Below, one piece after another: positions 1 through 7,108 of a stretch of DNA of 13,419 nucleotides (its first letter is position 1; the number at the start of each line of letters is the position of its first letter). The DNA comes from Planctomycetia bacterium. GTDB lineage: Bacteria; Planctomycetota; Phycisphaerae; Phycisphaerales; SM1A02. Under the pieces are notes generated by a model. That model saw only the letters and a program-made list of their open reading frames with translations, was not told the origin of the DNA and made no database searches. The position numbers and the translations under genes are program-made. The DNA lies in NCBI GenBank assembly GCA_005799475.1, contig SYGQ01000219.1, forward strand, positions 1-13,419. Reading direction: 5' to 3'.

Positions 1-101
1 AAAACCAGCGACTCGGGTCGCCCGGGAAGGGTTCCCTGAGCTTGAACTCCTTGCGCCAGGGCGAGCGGGAGAGCGGCAACGGCAGCGAACGCGAGGTTCA
101 T
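1..101 (-). CDS. Secreted protein, 5' part only; probable second M16-family peptidase
   Basis: Only the first 33 codons lie in the window; the gene runs off the left edge. The start is ATG at 101-99, preceded by a strong Shine-Dalgarno (AAGGAG, 113-108) six bases away. The protein opens MNLAFAAVAALPLALAQGVQ, a short signal peptide with likely cleavage near the A-Q-A stretch, followed by AQGTLPGRPESLVF. From memory, many bacterial M16 gene pairs encode a second member whose mature N-terminus carries a similar R/H-P-E-x-L-x-F motif, so I infer the non-catalytic or second M16 subunit. It starts 32 bases after the stop of the upstream M16 gene and is almost certainly in one operon with it. The signal peptide and start are seen directly; the family is inferred from context and a few residues, so another exported protein is possible. 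Confidence 0.6.
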   Translation of the reverse strand, partial: MNLAFAAVAALPLALAQGVQAQGTLPGRPESLV

Positions 102-133
102 GGCAATCTCCTTCGTGGTGTGACTCGTCGAAT

Positions 134-2035
134 TCACTTGGCACCTCCGGCAGCCTCAAGCTGAGCGGCGCGTTCCTTCATCTTCTTGAACATGAGATCA
201 AACATGGGCTTCATCTGCGGGGGGACTTGCGCGACCTGACTCTCCATCTGTTCGAGCGCCGTTTGCAGGCTTTCGAGATCGGTCTCTTGCATGACCTGCG
301 CGATCGCTTGTTTCGCGCGCGCCTGCATTGGCGCGGGAAGCGCAGCGATCTCCGGGTCTTCAGGGCCCGCGGGAGCACCCGCCTTGCGAACGAAGGTGGC
401 GACTGACCGATTACTCGCGTCGAAGTACTGCCTCGCGACGCGCTGGATGTCGGCGGCGGTCACCGCTTGGAGCTTCTTCGGATTGTCGTTGATCTCTTCC
501 CAGCCGCCGTAGGCCTCCGCGACCGCGAGCCCAAGCATGAGGGAGAAGTTGGCTTGCAGTCCGCGGAACTGATCCGCCGCGACATTGTTCTTGATCTTCT
601 GAAGTTCCTCGTCGCCGACGAGTTCGTCCTGAAGCTTCTTGAGTTCGGCGTACCACGCCTCTTCAAGTTGCGCGGGGGTCGCGTCGCCCTTGGTCTCGCC
701 GCTGAACGAGAAGGCGCCGGCGTACTTGCGGCTGTCCTGCCGAGCTGCCGCTCCGCTCGAAATCTCCTTGCCTTCCACCATCGATTTGTAGAGACGGCCG
801 GTGCGGCCGTTGAGGACACCGGCCATCATGTCGAGCGCGTAGGAGTCCACATGCTTGGCTGGGACGGTGTGGTAGCGGACCTCCACTTGCGGTTGGCACT
901 CGGCTTCGGCATTGAGCCGCTGCTCGGCCATCTGCTTGGCCTCAAGTGTGATCACTGGTGGCGGCGTCATCGCGCCCGGTTGGAGGCGCGCGAAATACGA
1001 CTCGATCATCGGCTTCACTTCGTCGGGCTTGAAGTCACCGACGAGGACTCCCACGAGGTTGTTCGGGCGATAGTAGATGTTCCAGTACTTCATCGCCTCA
1101 TCCATCGTGTAGGAGTTGAGGTCGCTGGTCCACCCGATCACCGGCCATGAATAGGGACAGGACATCCAGAACATCGCCTCGAACTGCTCTTGAAATGGGC
1201 CGGTCGGGGTTGACTCGGTGCGAAGACGCCGCTCTTCATGAACGACATCGCGCTCGCTGTAGAACTCGCGGAAGACACTGTCATTGAGTCGATCACTCTC
1301 CATCCAGCACCAGAGTTCCAGTTTGTTGCTGGGCACTTGGATGAAGTAGAAGGTCAAGTCGAACGAAGTAAACGCATTCATTCGCGCGCCGCCGGCTTTG
1401 GTGTAAATCTTGTCGAACTCGTCCTTGTTGATGGATGCGAGGGCCTTCTGCTGCGACTCCAGTTCAGCGACCTTCGACTCAAGCTCCTTCGCCTTGTCGC
1501 CGCCTTCGGGTGCGAGGCGATCGACTTGCGCAAGCTGCTTCTTGAGTTCGGAGATCGAGGTGGTGTGAAGCCGACCCTGCTGCGAGTCCATCGAGCGCTT
1601 GAGGTCCGCGCGAAGCTTCGCCAAGACTGGCGTGTCGTTCTTCGGATTCCACGCGTCGTCGATCTCGCCGAGGAAGAACCGCTGGTACTGGGTCGTCCAG
1701 GTGTAGAGGTTCATCGCGTCGCGGAGTTTCTTCTGCTCGGCGCGGTACTGCGCATCTCGTTCGCGGTCGGCGGTACCGATCGTGTTGGTCCCCTTGAACA
1801 TCATGTGCTCGAAGAAGTGGGAGATGCCGGTGATGCCTGGTCGCTCGTTGACTGATCCGACCTTCGCAAGCCAACCCGCCGAGATCGTGTTGGGTTCGTC
1901 GGAGCGCGGTACGAGAATGAACTTCATACCGTTCTCGAGGGTGAAAACCTCGGGGGTCAGCTGCTGCGCGTGGCAGGCGGCAGCAGCGACCATCAACGAG
2001 GCAACGGTAGCGAGACGGGTGGCAAGTGGCTTCAT
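134..2035 (-). CDS. Secreted M16-family zinc metallopeptidase (insulinase/pitrilysin-like)
   Basis: A 633-residue exported zinc protease. The start at 2035 is chosen because it has a GGAG Shine-Dalgarno five bases upstream and opens a signal peptide (MKPLATRLATVASLMVAAAA, likely cut after C-H-A at 23). The 67 further in-frame codons upstream have no such properties. The inverted zinc motif HFFEH is at 73-77 (H73, E76, H77), and the third zinc ligand is in ERDVVHEE (E267/E268). M16 enzymes usually have about 75 residues between these; here there are about 190, because a helical, charged insertion occupies roughly 90-205 (ELKKQLAQ, KELESKVAELES). FTSFDLTFYF (222-231) follows it. The second M16 lobe includes GRTGRLYKSM (410-419), a usual core motif. 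A Met/Gln-rich helical tail spans about 553-633. Family enzymes degrade peptides in the periplasm or outside the cell; the substrate here is unknown. It is the first gene of an operon with the partial gene to its left. Confidence 0.93.
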   Translation of the reverse strand: MKPLATRLATVASLMVAAAACHAQQLTPEVFTLENGMKFILVPRSDEPNTISAGWLAKVGSVNERPGITGISHFFEHMMFKGTNTIGTADRERDAQYRAEQKKLRDAMNLYTWTTQYQRFFLGEIDDAWNPKNDTPVLAKLRADLKRSMDSQQGRLHTTSISELKKQLAQVDRLAPEGGDKAKELESKVAELESQQKALASINKDEFDKIYTKAGGARMNAFTSFDLTFYFIQVPSNKLELWCWMESDRLNDSVFREFYSERDVVHEERRLRTESTPTGPFQEQFEAMFWMSCPYSWPVIGWTSDLNSYTMDEAMKYWNIYYRPNNLVGVLVGDFKPDEVKPMIESYFARLQPGAMTPPPVITLEAKQMAEQRLNAEAECQPQVEVRYHTVPAKHVDSYALDMMAGVLNGRTGRLYKSMVEGKEISSGAAARQDSRKYAGAFSFSGETKGDATPAQLEEAWYAELKKLQDELVGDEELQKIKNNVAADQFRGLQANFSLMLGLAVAEAYGGWEEINDNPKKLQAVTAADIQRVARQYFDASNRSVATFVRKAGAPAGPEDPEIAALPAPMQARAKQAIAQVMQETDLESLQTALEQMESQVAQVPPQMKPMFDLMFKKMKERAAQLEAAGGAK

Positions 2036-2125
2036 GGGGACTCCGGTGTGAGATGGATCCGGGGGGGAATGGGTATTTGTAGGCGATTCGTTGGTGATCC
2101 GCTCCCACGGCGCCGTAGTTGGGAT
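2036..2125. promoter_or_regulatory. Divergent promoter region between the M16 gene and the nuclease-like gene
   Basis: This 90-base gap lies between two divergent starts and must hold promoters for both directions unless they lie inside genes. Toward the M16 gene, a TACAAA box (minus strand, 2081-2076) would give a leader of about 30 bases carrying the GGAG site at 2044-2041. Toward the plus-strand gene, no purine-rich Shine-Dalgarno at proper spacing is seen; the nearest candidates for a -10 element are TAGTTG (2116-2121) and TATGGT (2125-2130). A run of seven or more G residues (2061-2067) and the nearby GGATCC are the only other marked local features. I see no convincing -35 hexamer or operator palindrome. 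Promoter assignment is inference. Confidence 0.5.
2041..2046 (-). promoter_or_regulatory. Shine-Dalgarno site deciding the M16 start
   Basis: Read on the minus strand the sequence is CCGGAG, then TCCCC, then ATG. The GGAG core sits five bases before the ATG at 2035. This fixes the start at the signal peptide rather than at the in-frame codon near 2236. Confidence 0.75.
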
Positions 2126-2130
2126 ATGGT
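2125..2130 (+). promoter_or_regulatory. Possible -10 box for leaderless start at GTG 2138
   Basis: TATGGT followed by TAGTCGC and then GTG at 2138. The spacing would put transcription start on or next to the GTG, giving a leaderless mRNA. The same TCGCGTG string precedes the ABC ATPase start at 7109. It overlaps the alternative ATG at 2126, so only one of the two starts can be used from this promoter. No -35 is evident. Confidence 0.3.
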
Positions 2131-3967
2131 TAGTCGCGTGCTGGTGCGCCCCACTCTCCTCGCGGTAGTGATCGCTGTAGCCACCGCCAGCGAGGCGATG
2201 GCGCAGATTCGCATCATGAACTACAACTACGCGCACTTGGGGGGCGATCCGGCATCACTTCAGGCCGTCTTCGCGGCCGCACATGCCGATAACAGTGCGG
2301 GTTGGGCGAAGCCTGTCGACCTTGTGATGTTTCAAGAGGTCAGCGCAAGCACCGTGGCGACCCTTGAGTCGTTGATCCACGCCTCCGCTCCTGCCGGTGC
2401 CACCTACGCGCGCGCAACATATACGACTTCGGGGAGCGAGGACAGCTCATCCGGAGCCCAGTGCGCGTTCTACCGGATCCAGACGCTCGCCGAAACGGTC
2501 GCGAGCCACACAGACATCTTCACCGGCGCCGGGCGCAACGCGGACCGCTGGCTCTTCAAGCTCAACGGGTATTCCTCGACGCAGGCAAGTTTCTACGCCT
2601 ACAGCATGCACCTGAAGGCCTCGCAGGGATTCGAGGCTGACCGCGAAGTCGGTGCGCTCGCCGTCCGCGGCAACTCGAACGCTCTCGGTGTCGGAGTGCG
2701 CGCCATGTATGTGGGCGATTTCAACATCTACAACAACTCCGAACCCGCGTACGCCGCGTTCCTCGCCACGGGCAACGGGCAGGCATTCGATGCACTCGGG
2801 ACGGGAGCCTGGAACGGCGCCTCGAATGCGTGGAAGCACACCCAGAGCCCTCGGCTCGTATCGACTGGACTCGTCGGCGGTGGCATGGACGACCGCTTCG
2901 ACTTTCACTTGGCCACGGCAGCGATGACTGATGGCGAGGGGATCGCGCAGATTGCGGGGACCTACCGGTCCCTGGGCAACGATGGGAACCACTTCGACGC
3001 GGACATCAATGCGGGGAACAACACCTTTTATCCCGCCGACATCGCGCGATCCAACGCGCTTGCTGATGCGCTCCACGAAGCGTCTGACCACATTCCCGTG
3101 ATCGTCGACTACCAGGTGCCTGCCGTGATGCTCGCCACGCTCGGGGCTGTTCCCGCGCGCGTCGTTCAAGGGGCCGTCGTTTCCGCGCAGGTCTTCGTCA
3201 GTAATGGCGCCAGCGTGGTGACCGTGCTCGGCGCTGACGAGCTCAACTACTCGGTCGTCGGTAGCGCCGGATTCTCGGGAACATCGACAGGTATCGCGCC
3301 GCTCGCTCCCTCGGTGGCGACGGTATCTCTCGCGCTCGTGACGAGCACCGTGGGATCATTCGCGCCACAGGCACTCGCGACGACGGCGTCCGAGGCCGCG
3401 CAGAACCCGTCCACTCCGCTTGTGTCGTCGTTCACCGTCGTCTCGCATGCGCGACCATCGTGGCAAGTCGATGCCATCAATCAGGCGGGCACGAAGTCGA
3501 TCTTCATCGATCCGGCGACCACGCTCGAGGTCGATATCTCGCTCTTCAACTACGGGTACTCGGCGACCCAGTCGAAGCTCGACGCCGACTCTTGGTCGAC
3601 CCCAGCGGGAAGCCCGGTCCAGTTGATCGCGCCGTTGCCTACGGCGATCGGCTCGACCCCGGGGGTCATCCGCGTGCGCATCAACTCCACAGGCCTTCCC
3701 AGCGGCATGACGATGGTCAACGCGACTGTCCAAGCCAGCGACGAGAACATCCCCGGCGCAGGGGCCATGACGCTCACGCTCGGGCTCGCGATCACCGTGG
3801 CGGGACCGCCGCCAATCCAGGGAGACCTCAACGGCGATGGAACCGTGAACGCGACCGACATGTCGGTTTTGCTCGCGCAGTGGGGCGGGTCCGGGATCGC
3901 CGACCTCAATGGTTCCGGGATCGTTGATGGGATTGATCTTGGCATGCTCCTGAGCAACTGGGGCTAG
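2126..3967 (+). CDS. Secreted endonuclease/exonuclease/phosphatase-fold hydrolase with dockerin-like tail
   Basis: A 613-residue exported protein. The signal peptide runs to about residue 26 (LLAVVIAVATASEAMA, then Q). The catalytic domain, about 28-330, shows the DNase I-like/EEP metal-phosphoesterase motifs in order: N32/N34 in MNYNY, E71 in MFQEV, H162 in YSMHLK, D198 and N200 in VGDFNIYN, DDRFDF (255-260) and D321-H322 in ASDHIPVIVDY. Family members cleave nucleic acids, phospholipids or phosphate esters; which one applies here cannot be read. About 331-560 looks like two beta-sandwich modules (VQGAVVSAQVFVSNG; FIDPATTLEVDISLFNYG). Residues 566-613 are two dockerin-like calcium loops, the first canonical (DLNGDGTVNATD), the second with S replacing one ligand (DLNGSGIVDGID). 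Start choice: ATG 2126, or GTG 2138, which lies seven bases after TATGGT and keeps the signal peptide. The next gene starts 21 bases on. Fold confidence is high; substrate is unknown. Confidence 0.88.
   Translation: MVSRVLVRPTLLAVVIAVATASEAMAQIRIMNYNYAHLGGDPASLQAVFAAAHADNSAGWAKPVDLVMFQEVSASTVATLESLIHASAPAGATYARATYTTSGSEDSSSGAQCAFYRIQTLAETVASHTDIFTGAGRNADRWLFKLNGYSSTQASFYAYSMHLKASQGFEADREVGALAVRGNSNALGVGVRAMYVGDFNIYNNSEPAYAAFLATGNGQAFDALGTGAWNGASNAWKHTQSPRLVSTGLVGGGMDDRFDFHLATAAMTDGEGIAQIAGTYRSLGNDGNHFDADINAGNNTFYPADIARSNALADALHEASDHIPVIVDYQVPAVMLATLGAVPARVVQGAVVSAQVFVSNGASVVTVLGADELNYSVVGSAGFSGTSTGIAPLAPSVATVSLALVTSTVGSFAPQALATTASEAAQNPSTPLVSSFTVVSHARPSWQVDAINQAGTKSIFIDPATTLEVDISLFNYGYSATQSKLDADSWSTPAGSPVQLIAPLPTAIGSTPGVIRVRINSTGLPSGMTMVNATVQASDENIPGAGAMTLTLGLAITVAGPPPIQGDLNGDGTVNATDMSVLLAQWGGSGIADLNGSGIVDGIDLGMLLSNWG
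3821..3964 (+). repeat. Dockerin-like tail repeat 1 (two EF-hand-like loops)
   Basis: Encodes the last 48 residues of the nuclease-like protein: two approximately 24-residue units, each D-x-N-x-(D/S)-G-x-V-x-x-x-D followed by a leucine-rich helix ending in WG. Homologous tails close the next two genes (about 6107-6259 and 6946-7092). The second unit has S in place of the third acidic ligand. Such tails bind calcium and mediate docking in clostridia. In Phycisphaerae they are widespread and their partner is unclear. Confidence 0.85.
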
Positions 3968-3988
3968 CTGCAGCCGTAGAGGAAGCCG

Positions 3989-6262
3989 ATGCCCCAGAGA
4001 CTCCTCGATGCGACGCGACTCACACAGATTGCGACCTCCCTCGTTCTTGCGTCGGTTGCGGGTGCGGTGGACCTTGCGGTTTCGAGCGTCGAGGTCTCGC
4101 AGGGCGCGCAGTTCGGCGGGACGACGACGCTCGTTGCCCAGCGACCGACCGTCGTCCGCGTCAAGGTCGCGGTGACCGGGCAGACCACCTCGCAGGCGAA
4201 TGTCGATGCGATCTTGCGGATGTATGTCGGCGGTGTGCAGGTCGCCGGTTCGCCGATGCGATCCCGAAATGGTCCCATCACAGCGCCGATCACCCCCAAC
4301 TCGTTCATCGTGAACGACACGATCAACTTCAATGTGGTCGCGCCGGTGAGTGCGGATGTGGACTTCGTCATCGTGCTCGATCCGCTCAACCGCGTCGCCG
4401 AGACCAACGAGGCGAACAACACATTCTCGGTGCTCAACAAGAACTTCGTCTGTCGCAAGACGCTCGACATCGCGTATGTCTCGATCAACTACACCCCCGG
4501 CGGGGGGCAACCCGCGGCGGCGACGATCGAACCCGGTACGGGCGATGCATTCATGCGCGGGATCTACGCGCTTGGCGAGTTGAACTACCACCGCTCGCCG
4601 CTGGGTCCACTGACATGGTCGAGTGCCATCAACTCGAGTGATGCGGCACTTCTGAGTTCGCTCTCGACGATCCGCACGACGACGATCCCTGCAGCGGGCT
4701 ATGCACGCCCCGAGTTCATCTACGGCTGGCTGCCGGGCAATCCGTTCAGTGGCAACGGCCAGGCGAACGGCATTCCCGGCGACGCCGCATTCGGTAACAC
4801 CGAGTCGACGCGATTCCAGCGCACTTGCGCGCACGAGATCGGCCACTGCTGGGGGCGCGGGCACACGAGCAACACGGCGGCGTATGTCGGCTTCGATGTG
4901 GAACACCATCTGACGAGTCCGCTCAACCTTGGCCAGACGCACGCGACGAGTCAATACGATGTGATGGTCGCGGGGATGCTCACGAATCAGGCGTGGGTCG
5001 ACTCGGGCACCTACAACGACTGCCTCACGGACTCTCGATCGCAGTGCAGCGCGGCGTCCGGTGGCGACGGGTCCTCCGACGACGACGGTGCGAGTGACTC
5101 CGAGAGGTGCCTCCACCTCTCGGGTGCCTACGACCACCACGGGCACGCGATCGAACTCTTCCACGCGAACTTGGTCGACGCGGCGCCGCCAACCATGGAC
5201 GATCCCTCGGGCGATGTGCTCGTTCAGACCTTTGCTCGTAGCGGTGCGCTCTTGACAAGCCTCCGGTGGAAGTCTGCGACGACACGCGAGTCGTGCGCGT
5301 CGGAGTCAGGGCGCGTTCGGCAGCACGCGCGGTCGCCCGTGACCGTGTATGTGCCGCATGCGGTCGCGGGCGAGATCGTCGCGCGCGTCGAGTTGCGCGA
5401 CCTCCAGAGCGGCCGGATGCTCGCGTCGCGAATGGCCACCAAAGCTGCGCCAATGATCGCGTCGCTCGGGTCCATGCGGATCGACGGCAAGGATGTCGCC
5501 AGCCACGCTGGGACGGGGCCATTCGTTGAAGTGCATTGGAACGCCTCGGACGCCGATGGCGACACGCTCCGCACTGATGTGCTCTACAGCCGCGACGCGG
5601 GCGTGTCGTGGTCGCCAATCTCAGTCAATGTCGAAGGCACCGCGATCAGGTTTTCGCTTACAGACATTCCTGCGGCGATCCCCGGACAGGGCATCGTGAA
5701 AGTGCGCGTCAGCGATGGCCTGCGAGTCTCGGACGCGGAGATGCCTGCGGCGCTCGGAGAATTCGTTGCGGCCGACGAGGGCTCGATTGCCGGATCCGGC
5801 GACTGGAGCGATCTTCTTGGGAACAACGCGCCCGACATTCATCTCATCCATCCCAATGCCAACCAGAGTTATCCGCAGGGAGCCCCGGTGCTTTTGCACG
5901 CATCGGGGTGGGATCTCGAGCAGCAGTACATGCCCGATTCGTCGTTCACCTGGACTTCCTCGATCGCCGGGGCCATCGGTACCGGGCGGCAGATCTTCGT
6001 GTCGAGCCTTGCTCCGGGGAACCACGCGATCACGCTCACGGGGACCGATGCCGAAGGGCTCTTCGTCACGAAGACCGTGACGATCTCTGTCACGAGTCGT
6101 GTGCTCAGTGATGCCGACACCAACGGCGACGGCATTGTCAACGGCATGGATCTGGCGGTGGTCTTGGGCAACTGGGGCGGAAGTGGCGCGGGCGACCTCG
6201 ACTTTGATGGCACGGTGGGCGGGCTCGATCTGACCGTCATCATTTCAGGATGGACAGGTTGA
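3989..6262 (+). CDS. Secreted metzincin-type metalloprotease with CARDB-like, Ig-like and dockerin-like domains
   Basis: A 757-residue exported protein. The start ATG 3989 has AGAGGAAG just upstream. Residues 1-26 form a signal peptide (IATSLVLASVAGA). A CARDB-like adhesion domain spans about 27-150 (VEVSQGAQF, QRPTVVRVKV and the typical ETNEANN at 138-144). The protease domain, about 155-350, holds HEIGHCWGRGH (282-292), a complete metzincin HExxHxxGxxH site with three histidine ligands and E283 as catalytic base, and a Met-turn candidate at M326 in YDVMV. It is therefore predicted active. An acidic Gly/Ser/Asp linker (354-372) leads to beta-sandwich modules at about 374-590 (with DADGDTLRTD at 521-530) and an Ig-like module at about 614-702. 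The last 51 residues (707-757) are two full dockerin-like calcium loops. The substrate is unknown; a surface-attached or matrix-acting protease is inferred. It sits between two other dockerin-tailed genes. Confidence 0.87.
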   Translation: MPQRLLDATRLTQIATSLVLASVAGAVDLAVSSVEVSQGAQFGGTTTLVAQRPTVVRVKVAVTGQTTSQANVDAILRMYVGGVQVAGSPMRSRNGPITAPITPNSFIVNDTINFNVVAPVSADVDFVIVLDPLNRVAETNEANNTFSVLNKNFVCRKTLDIAYVSINYTPGGGQPAAATIEPGTGDAFMRGIYALGELNYHRSPLGPLTWSSAINSSDAALLSSLSTIRTTTIPAAGYARPEFIYGWLPGNPFSGNGQANGIPGDAAFGNTESTRFQRTCAHEIGHCWGRGHTSNTAAYVGFDVEHHLTSPLNLGQTHATSQYDVMVAGMLTNQAWVDSGTYNDCLTDSRSQCSAASGGDGSSDDDGASDSERCLHLSGAYDHHGHAIELFHANLVDAAPPTMDDPSGDVLVQTFARSGALLTSLRWKSATTRESCASESGRVRQHARSPVTVYVPHAVAGEIVARVELRDLQSGRMLASRMATKAAPMIASLGSMRIDGKDVASHAGTGPFVEVHWNASDADGDTLRTDVLYSRDAGVSWSPISVNVEGTAIRFSLTDIPAAIPGQGIVKVRVSDGLRVSDAEMPAALGEFVAADEGSIAGSGDWSDLLGNNAPDIHLIHPNANQSYPQGAPVLLHASGWDLEQQYMPDSSFTWTSSIAGAIGTGRQIFVSSLAPGNHAITLTGTDAEGLFVTKTVTISVTSRVLSDADTNGDGIVNGMDLAVVLGNWGGSGAGDLDFDGTVGGLDLTVIISGWTG
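6107..6259 (+). repeat. Dockerin-like tail repeat 2 (two EF-hand-like loops)
   Basis: Encodes residues 707-757 of the metzincin. Both loops keep all acidic ligands (DTNGDGIVNGMD and DLDFDGTVGGLD), each followed by a hydrophobic helix (LAVVLGNWG; LTVIISGWT). It is homologous to the tails at 3821-3964 and 6946-7092. Confidence 0.85.
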
Positions 6263-6264
6263 AG

Positions 6265-7095
6265 ATGCTGAAGGTTGCGTCGTGTTGTGTGGCCCTCGCC
6301 ATCGTGGTCGTTGCCGAGGCGACCACAGTCGTCCTCACGACCTCTCGAGACGCCACGCTCATCCAGGATCCCAACGGCGAGTTCGCGTTGGGTGCGGCTT
6401 ACAACATCTATGCGGGGCGAGTCGGAGAAAACTCGGGTGGCACGCTTCGACGGGGACTGCTCTACTTCAATACCGCGCCCATCCCGGTGGGCTCGGTCGT
6501 TACGAGCGTGCAACTCAGTTTGAATCTGAGCGCGACGCAGTCAGGCACATTCACGGTGGGGCTGCATCGCGCGCTCCTCTCGTGGGGCGAGGGCACCTCC
6601 TTCGCCTTCGGCGGAGGGGGGGCCGCACCGTCGGTCGGCGATGCCACATGGACCTACCGCTACTTTCCGAGTGACCCATGGCCGACGCCTGGGGGGTCGT
6701 ACGCAACGACCGCGAGCGCGACCAAGAGCATTGGCGCAGTTGGTTGGTACACATGGGGTTCGACGCCGCAACTCGTCGCCGATGTGCAATCGTGGGTCGA
6801 CCAGCCCTCGATCAATCTCGGTTGGGCCGTCATCGGCAACGAAGTCACGCTCCAAGCAGTGAAGCGCTTCGACGCCCGTGAGTCGGGGCCGAACACGCAG
6901 CCGCAACTCATCGTGATCTACACACCGACGCCGTCAAATCCTGCCGACATCAACGGCGACGGCGTCGTCGGTGCAGGCGACCTGACGATCTTGCTGAGCG
7001 CGTGGGGGACGGCACACGCCGCAAGCGACATTGACAACGACGGCGTTGTGAGCGCGAGCGACCTGACGCGGCTCTTCGCGTCGTGGGCCTCCTAG
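6265..7095 (+). CDS. Secreted DNRLRE-type beta-sandwich protein with dockerin-like tail
   Basis: A 276-residue exported protein. The start at 6265 has AGG six bases upstream; the in-frame ATG at 6250, inside the end of the metzincin gene, has no properly spaced site but remains possible. The signal peptide is VASCCVALAIVVVAEA. The body matches the DNRLRE/CBM96-like beta-sandwich pattern: an early DATLIQDPNGEFALGA, then RRGLLYFN, a GDATWTYR strand, DVQSWVDQPSINLGW, and KRFDARES near the end of the fold. Such domains are structural or carbohydrate-binding modules in large surface proteins, and there is no visible catalytic motif here. The tail holds two canonical dockerin-like loops (DINGDGVVGAGD, DIDNDGVVSASD). 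It starts two bases after the metzincin stop, so co-translation with that gene is likely. A role as an adhesive or scaffold partner to the two enzymes is inference. Confidence 0.85.
   Translation: MLKVASCCVALAIVVVAEATTVVLTTSRDATLIQDPNGEFALGAAYNIYAGRVGENSGGTLRRGLLYFNTAPIPVGSVVTSVQLSLNLSATQSGTFTVGLHRALLSWGEGTSFAFGGGGAAPSVGDATWTYRYFPSDPWPTPGGSYATTASATKSIGAVGWYTWGSTPQLVADVQSWVDQPSINLGWAVIGNEVTLQAVKRFDARESGPNTQPQLIVIYTPTPSNPADINGDGVVGAGDLTILLSAWGTAHAASDIDNDGVVSASDLTRLFASWAS
6946..7092 (+). repeat. Dockerin-like tail repeat 3 (two EF-hand-like loops)
   Basis: Encodes the last 49 residues of the DNRLRE protein, with two complete acidic loops joined by the divergent linker WGTAHAAS, where the other two tails have WGGSG. 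It is homologous to tails 1 and 2. Confidence 0.85.
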
Positions 7096-7096
7096 T

Positions 7097-7102
7097 TACT
7101 AT
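7097..7102 (+). promoter_or_regulatory. Likely -10 box giving a leaderless ABC ATPase transcript
   Basis: TACTAT lies two bases after the stop of the DNRLRE gene and exactly six bases before the GTG start at 7109. A start of transcription seven bases after the box would fall on the GTG itself. There is no Shine-Dalgarno before this GTG. The -35 region, about 7073-7079, has no TTGACA-like match, so this is a supported guess rather than a proven promoter. Confidence 0.45.
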
Positions 7103-7108
7103 TCTCGC

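Noticed and set aside
2061..2067. G-run as part of a G-quadruplex
   Set aside because: It is a single run of G residues without the four spaced tracts a quadruplex needs.
1970..2125. 52-codon upstream extension of the nuclease-like gene
   Set aside because: It runs antisense through the M16 signal peptide region and would place the clear signal peptide internally.
2036..2236. 67-codon in-frame N-terminal extension of the M16 gene
   Set aside because: The extension lacks a ribosome site, is His/Pro/Arg-rich without protein character, overlaps the divergent gene, and would bury the signal peptide that begins at 2035.
3356..5164. 602-codon minus-strand open frame, antisense to the nuclease-like and metzincin genes
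   Set aside because: It is Arg/Val/Asp-rich with no recognisable domain, and sits opposite two genes with clear motifs. High-GC third positions produce such shadows.
7031..7036. Exact TTGACA -35-like hexamer
   Set aside because: It encodes part of the conserved DIDNDG calcium loop and has no -10 box 16-18 bases downstream; the TACTAT at 7097 is 60 bases away.
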